Below, piece after piece: positions 24,741 through 31,215 of a stretch of DNA of 36,251 bases. Numbering within the stretch: the stretch's first letter is position 1; every line of letters begins with the position of its first letter. Under the pieces are notes generated by a model. The model did not search any database. It saw only the letters and a list, made by a program, of their open reading frames with translations, and was not told the DNA's origin. The DNA comes from Calditrichaceae bacterium (GTDB lineage Bacteria; Calditrichota; Calditrichia; RBG-13-44-9; J075), in the NCBI GenBank assembly GCA_013360445.1, contig JABWBP010000032.1:1-36251 (forward strand), written 5' to 3'. Made by a program: the position numbers and the translations under genes.

Positions 24741-25562
24741 ATGACCTGTAAGGAATGTAGAAAACGGTTTGTGGAAGCGCGGTACGGGGAGTTGAACGCC
24801 GGCCAGCGCGCCGAATTCGAGGCGCATTTGCAAGGCTGCGCTGCCTGCGCCGCGGAATATCGCCGGCTCCAGCAAACCTTGCGAATTATGGATCAGCGGG
24901 AGCAACCGCGCCTGGAAAGCGATTTTGGGGATGCTTTTTGGGATAAACTCGCTGCAAAACTGGATGCTGAAGACGCCCCGCCAGCGCCCCGGCCGCCGCA
25001 GCGGGAAACGCCCGCCAGGGTATTGCGAATGTTTGACTGGCCCCGGGCCTCGCGCATCGCCGCGGCCGCCGCGGTGCTGGTAATCGGCGTCCTGATCGGG
25101 AGGTATTTTTTCAGCAGGGGCGGGGAAGAAATACCGCTGGCCGGCTCCCGGGAAACCTTGCTGCAACCGACCGCCCTGGAGGTGCGCGCCGGGGATTATC
25201 TGGAAAAATCAAAAGTGCTGTTATTGGGACTGGTAAACTGGGAAGCGGAAACGCCGGAGGCCGTTGCCCTGGATTTTCCCCGCTACCAGCGCGCTTCCCG
25301 CGACCTGCTGCAGGAAGCCGGTTACCTGAAAACCGCCCTGGAAGATTCCCGCCAGCGCCGCCTGCGCGCGCTGGTAGCAGATCTGGAGGTGGTGCTGCTG
25401 CAGATCGCCAACCTGGAAGCGGAAAACGACCTTTCCGCTATCGAGATGGTCAAAACCGGGGTGGACCGCCGGGGAATTTTACTAAAAATCAACCTGGAAG
25501 AGATCCGCCGGGCGCAATCCCTGCCGCGGCCCGGCCAGACTTCCGGAAAGCCATCGATTTAG
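24741..25562 (+). CDS. Membrane-bound zinc-finger anti-sigma factor
   Basis: A 273-residue protein with an N-terminal ZAS/zf-HC2 domain: Cys3, Cys6, then His29-x3-Cys33-x2-Cys36 (EAHLQGCAACAAEY). A Pro-rich linker (about 78-92) precedes one membrane span at about 103-124 (ASRIAAAAAVLVIGVLIG). About 150 exported residues follow, predicted to be helical (YLKTALEDSRQRRLRALVADLEVV). The topology puts the sigma-binding zinc domain in the cytoplasm and the sensor part in the periplasm. It follows the ECF sigma gene and precedes three exported HEAT-repeat genes, which are likely regulon members or partners. Its ribosome site GGCGGGGGTT is one copy of the duplicated 15-mer. Confidence 0.92.
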   Translation: MTCKECRKRFVEARYGELNAGQRAEFEAHLQGCAACAAEYRRLQQTLRIMDQREQPRLESDFGDAFWDKLAAKLDAEDAPPAPRPPQRETPARVLRMFDWPRASRIAAAAAVLVIGVLIGRYFFSRGGEEIPLAGSRETLLQPTALEVRAGDYLEKSKVLLLGLVNWEAETPEAVALDFPRYQRASRDLLQEAGYLKTALEDSRQRRLRALVADLEVVLLQIANLEAENDLSAIEMVKTGVDRRGILLKINLEEIRRAQSLPRPGQTSGKPSI

Positions 25563-25638
25563 AGGTGTTCAAGTGTTCGGGTGTTTTAGTGTTCATGTGT
25601 TCGAGTAACATGAACACTTTAACACTTAAACACTCATC
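25563..25638. repeat. Word-like tandem and inverted repeat (GTGTTC family)
   Basis: Immediately after the anti-sigma stop come five variants of an 8-9 base word on the plus strand (GTGTTCAA, GTGTTCGG, GTGTTTTA, GTGTTCAT, GTGTTCGA). These are followed by inverted versions (GAACACTTT, AACACTTA, AACACTC). Words GTGTTCAT and ATGAACAC form the core of an imperfect hairpin. The same word family occurs on the minus strand directly after the RND gene stop at 16351-16371. Confidence 0.75.
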
Positions 25639-25660
25639 AACCGTATTTAAAGGAGTCGTC

Positions 25661-27256
25661 ATGTTCAAACATATCGCCTGTTTGATTGGGTTCCTCCTGC
25701 TGTTCGGCAATGCCGCTTTTTCCGCGGGCTGGGGAGAACCGGCCCCGCAGGATAAAGCATCGCAAGCTTACCAGGAGGCTTACAGTCTGATTCTCGATGA
25801 AAAATGGAAGGAGGCCGTCGCTGCGTTCGAGCAGGTGTTGAGCCAGTACCCCCGCAGCGCCTGGCGCGACGGGGCGCGCTTCTGGCAGTGCTACGCCCGG
25901 GAAAAACTCAACGAACCCCCGGAAAAAGTCTTCGATTGTTACTACGATTTCATCAAATCCTACCCTTCCAGCAAATGGGTGGATGACGCCAAATCCAATA
26001 TGATTCGCATCGGGCTGCAATTAGTGAAGTCCGGGAAAAAAGAGTACCAGGCGATCATCAACTCCGTGCGCCAGAGCGATAACGAAGAAATCGCCCTGGC
26101 GGCGCTCTACGCCCTGCAGGAGATCGGCGATGAGCGCGCCCTGCAAGCGGTGCTGGATCTGTACGACCGCAGCAGCAACCCCGCGGTGCGCGGTAAAATC
26201 GTCTATGTACTGGGCGATTTTGAATCTCCCCGGGTGGCGCCCCGGCTGGCGGAGATCGCCGCTCAAGATGCCGATCCCGCGGTGCGTAAAAAAGCGGTGT
26301 ATGCCCTGGAAAACCAGGACAGCAAAGAGGCCGTGGAGGCGCTGAAAAAGATCGTCGCCTCGGACGCCGACCCGGAAATCCGTAAAACCGCCCTCTATGC
26401 CCTGGGAGAGAGCAGCGACCCCGCGCTGATCGGCTTTTTGCGGGAGATCGCCATAACCTCGCCGGAGCCTTCCCTGGCCAAAGCCGCCGCCCACTCCCTT
26501 GCGGAAATCGAAAACAGCGAGGCGGAGAAAGCATTACAATACATTTTGAAGAACGCGCCCTCGCCGGAGGTGCGCAAAGCCGCTCTCTACGCCCTGGGTG
26601 AGCAGAAGAGCGCGTCCGCGCTATCCGCCTTGCGGGAGGTGGCCCTGAAAGACAACGACCCCTCGCTGCGCAAGGCGGCGGTGTATGCCATCGTGAGCGC
26701 GGAAGAAAACCGCCCGGGCGATATTTTGCCGGAAATATTCAAGGTCAGCAGCGACCCGGAAGTGCAAAAAGCGGTTCTCTATGCCATCGCGGAGGAAGAA
26801 AACCGCGCCGCGCAGGATTTTCTATACACCATCGCCGTCTCCAACCCGGATGAAAAATTAGCCGAAACCGCCCTCTACTCCCTCTCCGAAATGCTGGGAG
26901 ACGATAATATTGATCTGCTGATCGACATTATGGGCAGCACCAAATCCGCCCGGGTGCGCAAGGCGGCGCTCCACCAGATCGGCGACGCCGGGGGCGCCCG
27001 CGCCATTCCCGCGCTTTCCAACATTTTGAAGCAGGAAAAGGACCCCGAGGTGCGCAGGGCGGCGGTATATGCCCTGGGAGACCAGGATAGCAAAGAAGCG
27101 GTGGCGATCCTGGCCGAGGTGGTAAAAAACGATCCTAACCTGAACGTGCGCAAAGCCGCCATTGACGCCCTGGGGCGGATCGGCACCCCGGAGGCGCAGA
27201 AGGCGCTGATGGAAGTTCTGGAAGGCAAACCGCAGCAGGAGAACAGTAGGCAGTAG
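25661..27256 (+). CDS. Exported HEAT-repeat protein with N-terminal TPR-like region
   Basis: The start is placed at the ATG at 25661, preceded by AAAGGAGTCGTC; the frame is open upstream through the word repeat but that part is not gene-like. The product is 531 residues. A signal peptide (1-21, ending NAAFSAG) precedes a TPR/YbgF-like region (about 33-125: AYSLILDEKWKEAVAAFEQVL, ARFWQCYAREKL, FIKSYPSSKWVDDA). About twelve HEAT-type repeats of about 31 residues follow (about 130-525), each with a core like PEVRKAALYALGEQ or DSKEAVEALKKI. The array is probably a periplasmic protein-binding solenoid. The last codons (AGTAGGCAGTAG) are themselves a word repeat. Confidence 0.88.
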   Translation: MFKHIACLIGFLLLFGNAAFSAGWGEPAPQDKASQAYQEAYSLILDEKWKEAVAAFEQVLSQYPRSAWRDGARFWQCYAREKLNEPPEKVFDCYYDFIKSYPSSKWVDDAKSNMIRIGLQLVKSGKKEYQAIINSVRQSDNEEIALAALYALQEIGDERALQAVLDLYDRSSNPAVRGKIVYVLGDFESPRVAPRLAEIAAQDADPAVRKKAVYALENQDSKEAVEALKKIVASDADPEIRKTALYALGESSDPALIGFLREIAITSPEPSLAKAAAHSLAEIENSEAEKALQYILKNAPSPEVRKAALYALGEQKSASALSALREVALKDNDPSLRKAAVYAIVSAEENRPGDILPEIFKVSSDPEVQKAVLYAIAEEENRAAQDFLYTIAVSNPDEKLAETALYSLSEMLGDDNIDLLIDIMGSTKSARVRKAALHQIGDAGGARAIPALSNILKQEKDPEVRRAAVYALGDQDSKEAVAILAEVVKNDPNLNVRKAAIDALGRIGTPEAQKALMEVLEGKPQQENSRQ

Positions 27257-27346
27257 GCAAGTAGGCAGTTAAACCCGGAAGGTTTAATCCCGACATGTTC
27301 GCAGGGATGCGAAGGTTTTTGTCGGGATACCCCCGGAAGGTTTAAT
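27244..27346. repeat. AGTAGGC word repeat and a 58-bp duplicated hairpin element
   Basis: AGTAGGCAGTAGGCAAGTAGGCAGTT spans the stop codon of the first HEAT gene. After it, CCCGGAAGGTTTAAT occurs twice (27274-27288 and 27332-27346, 58 bases apart), bounding a segment with inverted ends CCCGACA and TGTCGGG. The first copy is itself a small hairpin (TTAAACC-CGGAA-GGTTTAA with its flank). This looks like a tiny insertion with a target-like duplication, between the first two HEAT genes. Confidence 0.65.
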
Positions 27347-27373
27347 TCCATGATCATCAAAAAGGAACCTGAT

Positions 27374-28522
27374 ATGAAAATAACGCCAATGCGCAAATGG
27401 TTTTGGATGGTATTTGCAGGAATCGGCGTCGCTGCGGCGCTGGCAGGAGAGGAGAAAATTATCCGGCATCCCGATCCCGGGGAGCCGCTGGCGCAACGCT
27501 GGGAGTGGGCGATGCAAACGGCCGGGCAAAAAACCGATTTCTGGATCGGCTACAGCATCCGGCGGGTGATGGGGGAAGATTCCCACATCGGCAGCTTTCA
27601 CTACCCACCCCGGGAAGGGGATATGGTGTTGCAGGAATTGATTTACGGATCGGAAACTCCCCCCGGCCAGCCCCAACTCAGCGAGGAAGAAGAGCTTCGC
27701 CGGGCGGCCGAGCGCGCCCTGGGAGAAGCCAAAAAACAAAAGGCCCCGGAGAACAAAGTGCTCAAAGAAGTGGCGTTCCTGTTTCGAATACATGCCGGGG
27801 CGCGCCCCGCCTCCATCCTGCGGGAAGTGCATGTCAGCAACCTGAGTTTAGCGGTGGATTTGAATTCCCTGCCGCTGTACTGGCTGAACGGGGCAGAAAA
27901 CGGGCAAAGCCTAACTTTGCTGCAAAATCTTTTTGAAAAAGAATCCTCCGCGCCGGACCGTGATGAACTGGTCGCCGCCGCCGGCCTTCACGATGATCCT
28001 GTGCTGGTAATTCCGGTTTTGCAGCAGATGCTCAACGAAAAGAATGGCCGGGAAATTCGCGAAGATGCGCTATTCTGGCTGGGGCAGCAGGATCACCCGC
28101 AAGCGCTGGAGATTCTGCTGAAAACCCTGCGGGATGATGGTTCCGAGGAAATTTGCGAGGAAGCGGTCTTTGCCGTCAGCCGGATGGAGTTGCCGGAAGC
28201 GACCGCCGCCCTGGTGGAGCTTGCCCGCCAATCAAACCGGCCGGAGGTTCGCGAGGAGGCGGTATTCTGGCTGGGGCAAAAGGCTTCCCGGGAGGCCGCG
28301 GCGGCGCTGGATGAGATCGCGCACGGCGATGAGGAGGAGTTGCAGGAAAGAGCGGTGTTTGCCCTGGCGGAGCTTCCCGACGGCGCCGGCATTCCCCGGT
28401 TGATCGCCATCGCCAAAACCCATCACAACCCGGCGATTCGCAAAAAAGCGATCTTCTGGCTGAGCCAGAGCGAGGATGAGCGCGCGGTAGATGCCATTAT
28501 CGAGCTTGCCGGGGGGAAGTGA
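27374..28522 (+). CDS. Second exported HEAT-repeat protein
   Basis: The start is placed at 27374 (MKITPMRKWFWMVFAGIG), with AAAGGAACCTGAT upstream; an in-frame ATG at 27350 precedes that ribosome site. The product is 382 residues. A signal peptide (about 1-25, ending AAALAG) precedes a unique domain of about 170 residues (WIGYSIRRVMGEDSHIGSFH) with no family I recognise. An acidic Glu/Arg/Lys-rich stretch follows. The C-terminal half (about 190-382) is made of HEAT repeats with the core REEAVFWLGQ, REDALFWLGQ or QERAVFALAE. It lies between two other HEAT genes in an apparent operon with the ECF sigma and anti-sigma genes. Confidence 0.85.
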   Translation: MKITPMRKWFWMVFAGIGVAAALAGEEKIIRHPDPGEPLAQRWEWAMQTAGQKTDFWIGYSIRRVMGEDSHIGSFHYPPREGDMVLQELIYGSETPPGQPQLSEEEELRRAAERALGEAKKQKAPENKVLKEVAFLFRIHAGARPASILREVHVSNLSLAVDLNSLPLYWLNGAENGQSLTLLQNLFEKESSAPDRDELVAAAGLHDDPVLVIPVLQQMLNEKNGREIREDALFWLGQQDHPQALEILLKTLRDDGSEEICEEAVFAVSRMELPEATAALVELARQSNRPEVREEAVFWLGQKASREAAAALDEIAHGDEEELQERAVFALAELPDGAGIPRLIAIAKTHHNPAIRKKAIFWLSQSEDERAVDAIIELAGGK

Positions 28523-28525
28523 GCG

Positions 28526-28593
28526 AAGCGCCTGAAATATATTCCCCGAACCGGAAGGGGGAGAAGCGGAGAGAGGGGGCATTTCAGGCGCTT
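28526..28593. repeat. Nested hairpin element after the second HEAT gene
   Basis: A perfect 13-bp inverted repeat (AAGCGCCTGAAAT at 28526-28538 and ATTTCAGGCGCTT at 28581-28593) encloses 42 bases that contain an inner C-run and G-run able to pair (TTCCCC with GGGGGA). The element starts 3 bases after the stop codon of the second HEAT gene. No T run follows, so it is not a classical terminator. It may protect an mRNA 3' end or be a dispersed repeat. Confidence 0.75.
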
Positions 28594-28652
28594 AACCCGG
28601 CAACCAATGATCCATATTATCGTAGCCAAATGTTAAACCCGGAGGTAAGCTG

Positions 28653-29372
28653 ATGAAACGTTCGTTAATTATAATCTTAGGATTGTGCCTTTTAACCATG
28701 TTCAGCCTTCCCGGCGACGCCGCCGACGGCGACAAAGAGAAGAAAAAATCCCGCCAGCGGATCGTAATTGTTCCCGATTCGGATTTCGATTTCGATATTG
28801 AGATCCCGGACGTGGAGTGGGAGCTAAAAGATTATGAAGAGATGCTGGAGGGGTTGGAGGGGCAGCTTGGGGAAATGGATATTCGCCTGCGGCATTTGGA
28901 CGATCTGCACTTCGACAAATTACGCGACCTGGAAGACCTCCATATCGTGGTGCCGGAGGTGGATCTGGTCATTCCACCCATTCCGCCTATCGACATTCAC
29001 ATTCCGCACCTCCGGCTCGACGGCATGGTATCCGGCTTTGATTGGGATTCCGACGCCCTGAAGTTATTCCGGGATTTGAGCGAAGAAGAGCAGCTTCGCC
29101 TCCAGGCGCTGCGCTCCCTGGCCCGCCGAGAGGCCGATGAAGCCATTCCCGCGCTGGAAAAAACCCTGCGGGAAGACGCCAGCCCGGCGCTGCGCTACGA
29201 GGCAGTACGCCAGTTAGGCGGTTTTCTGAAAGATCCGCGGGTAACGCCGCTGTTAGGTGAAACGGCTAAAAACGACCAAAACTTAGCGGTGCGCAAAAAG
29301 GCGGTGCGCCTGTTGGGCAAGAGCAAAGACCCCCGGGCGGTAGAAATTCTGCAAGAGATCGTCGGGGAATAG
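28653..29372 (+). CDS. Third exported HEAT-repeat protein, short
   Basis: A 239-residue protein. A signal peptide (1-23, ending PGDAA) is followed by a basic patch (KEKKKSRQR) and a striking Asp/Glu/Ile/Pro-rich region (about 36-130) with short strand-like acidic motifs (DSDFDFDIEIPDVEW, VIPPIPPIDIHIP). Only two or three HEAT units lie at the C-terminus (about 145-239: PALRYEAVRQLGGFLKDPRV, LAVRKKAVRLLGKSKDPRAVEIL). The ribosome binding site CGGAGGTAAGCTG precedes ATG. It is the last gene of the ECF/HEAT cluster. The acidic region may bind a partner or metal; its function is unknown. Confidence 0.83.
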   Translation: MKRSLIIILGLCLLTMFSLPGDAADGDKEKKKSRQRIVIVPDSDFDFDIEIPDVEWELKDYEEMLEGLEGQLGEMDIRLRHLDDLHFDKLRDLEDLHIVVPEVDLVIPPIPPIDIHIPHLRLDGMVSGFDWDSDALKLFRDLSEEEQLRLQALRSLARREADEAIPALEKTLREDASPALRYEAVRQLGGFLKDPRVTPLLGETAKNDQNLAVRKKAVRLLGKSKDPRAVEILQEIVGE

Positions 29373-29411
29373 AGGATACCCAAAATTGTGGTTCCGCATG
29401 GCGATGCGAGC

Positions 29412-30515
29412 CTATCCGGCAACCCCGGCGGCTCCCGCCATCCCCACTGCATCCTCCCGGCCCAGTTCTTTCAGAAAACGGTAATGCGCCGCCACCGCCC
29501 GTGGTAATGTCGGGTATGAAACATAGGTGATCCGAAACTCCTGGCAGGCGCGTTGGACAATTTTGCTGAGGGCAGGGTAATGGACGTGGCAAATTCGCGG
29601 AAAAAGGTGGTGCTCGATCTGAAAATTCAACCCCCCGCAATACCAGGCCGCCAGCCGACTTTCAGGAGCGAAATTCGCCGTGGTCTCCACCTGGTGGATG
29701 GCCCATTCGTTGTCGATTTCGCCGGTATCGGGGTCCGGGCGGGGAAAGGCGTTGTCTTCCAGAACGTGCGCCAATTGGAAGATCGTGGCCATGGTAAAGC
29801 CGAGGACCAGGTGTACGATCAGGAAAAAGGCCAGAACGTGCAGAACCGGGTGAAAGAACATCGGCAGCACTAACATATAGCCGAAATAAAAAATCTTGGT
29901 AAGGAAGAAAAGAAACGACTCTCCCACGGCGGGCTTAGGCAAATCATAGTCGCCGATTTTTCCCGTAAAAAATTTTCGAAAATCCCCGATGGTTACCCAT
30001 AACAAGGTCATCAGGCTGTAGGCCGGAAAGGCGTACCAGTGCTGAAACCGGTGCCAGGGCCGCCGCGGTTGCTGGGGGCTTAAACGCAGCACCCCGAAAA
30101 CCTGAATATCATCATCAAGCTCGCTGATGTTGGTATAGGTGTGGTGCAGGATGTTGTGTTTATGCCGCCAAAACATGTTGCTGCCGCCGATGAGATCGAG
30201 GGTGAAGCCCATGATCCAATTCAGACGTTTGTTTTTGGAATAACTGCCGTGAGCGCCGTCGTGCATGATGTTGAACCCCACCAGCACGAACCCCTGGGCG
30301 ACCGCGACGGCGGAAATAATCGCCAATATCAGCGAGGAGGCGGAAAATAAGAGCAAAACGTATGCGCTGGCCAGCCACATCAAGATGATGACAGTTTTCA
30401 AAACCATGCGCCAGTCGGCGTTGGGGGAAATGCCGTTTGTTTCAAAATAGTGGTTTACGCGCTTTTTGACCTCCGGATAGAAGCCCGCACGCGCCGGGAA
30501 TGATACTTTCTTCAT
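29412..30515 (-). CDS. Membrane fatty acid desaturase (acyl-lipid type)
   Basis: A 367-residue integral membrane di-iron enzyme that introduces a double bond into an acyl chain. The three His boxes are present: HDGAHGS, HNILHHTYTN and QIEHHLFP. Glutamine as the first residue of the third box is characteristic of front-end (delta-5/delta-6) desaturases and their bacterial relatives. There is no cytochrome b5 domain, so electrons must come from separate ferredoxin or similar. Membrane segments flank the boxes (about 38-80 and 190-240). The C-terminus is a short Gly/Ala-rich tail (VGMAGAAGVAG). AAAGGA precedes ATG. It probably adjusts membrane fluidity; regioselectivity cannot be read from the sequence. 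Confidence 0.92.
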   Translation of the reverse strand: MKKVSFPARAGFYPEVKKRVNHYFETNGISPNADWRMVLKTVIILMWLASAYVLLLFSASSLILAIISAVAVAQGFVLVGFNIMHDGAHGSYSKNKRLNWIMGFTLDLIGGSNMFWRHKHNILHHTYTNISELDDDIQVFGVLRLSPQQPRRPWHRFQHWYAFPAYSLMTLLWVTIGDFRKFFTGKIGDYDLPKPAVGESFLFFLTKIFYFGYMLVLPMFFHPVLHVLAFFLIVHLVLGFTMATIFQLAHVLEDNAFPRPDPDTGEIDNEWAIHQVETTANFAPESRLAAWYCGGLNFQIEHHLFPRICHVHYPALSKIVQRACQEFRITYVSYPTLPRAVAAHYRFLKELGREDAVGMAGAAGVAG

Positions 30516-30577
30516 ATTTTTTTCCTTTGATATTCAACAGAATTTTCATTGCGGCAAATGCCTAATCTTTTTCGCCG

Positions 30578-31066
30578 TCACGCGGCGTCGAAGCAGTCGA
30601 TCACGGTTTTCAAATAGATCAGCATCAACCCTTTGCTGTCCTCGGTGATGTCGATCTCTTCGTCATCCTCTTCCATCAAGGCTTCTACCACGTATTTCAG
30701 CACTTCCGGCTGGTTGTAGCTGGAAATCATCTCTTCAACGGCGGCAATCAGGTCCCCGGGCGACTCCCCGGAGAGGTCGTCTAAAGTGGAAAAGTTGGCG
30801 TTTTCGGCGGATTCCAGTTGCGGTATGGTAACCCGGCGCAGGGAGCGAGTTCCCTGTAACATAATCTGCCAGACAACGGTTCCTAAGTAGAGCAGCAACT
30901 CCCGCTCATCCTGGTTGAGCAAATCATCTCCTGCGGCCATCAAGTAGGCCAGAACACCCGGCTGATCCCGATCCATTTTGCTCATGAGCAAGACCGCTTC
31001 CATATCCTGCAAATTGGACATCTCTTGCCAGGTTTTCTCTACAATCTCCTGAGATATCGGTTTCAT
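30578..31066 (-). CDS. Cytosolic protein of unknown function
   Basis: A 162-residue acidic, mostly helical protein with no signal peptide or membrane span. The start has AGGTGGGGGC before the ATG. Recognisable blocks are GVLAYLMAAGDDLLNQDERELLLYLGTVVWQIM (about 37-70) and an acidic C-terminal segment EDDEEIDITEDSKGLMLIYLKTVIDCFDAA. The composition and length suggest a real, constrained protein, and I believe similar hypothetical proteins exist, but I know no function. It lies between the desaturase gene (63 bases downstream) and the insertion sequence. Confidence 0.65.
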   Translation of the reverse strand: MKPISQEIVEKTWQEMSNLQDMEAVLLMSKMDRDQPGVLAYLMAAGDDLLNQDERELLLYLGTVVWQIMLQGTRSLRRVTIPQLESAENANFSTLDDLSGESPGDLIAAVEEMISSYNQPEVLKYVVEALMEEDDEEIDITEDSKGLMLIYLKTVIDCFDAA

Positions 31067-31215
31067 GCCCCCACCTGTCGTTTACTATGAGGCCCGGCGA
31101 ACCCAGCATTTTTAGCCTCAGCAACCGGCAAACTGCCGGGTTCCCGGTTGGGAATATAAGGCAATTGGCGTTTAAAATCGAAATGCTTTTTTAAAGGAGT
31201 GCGGGTTGAGGGAAA

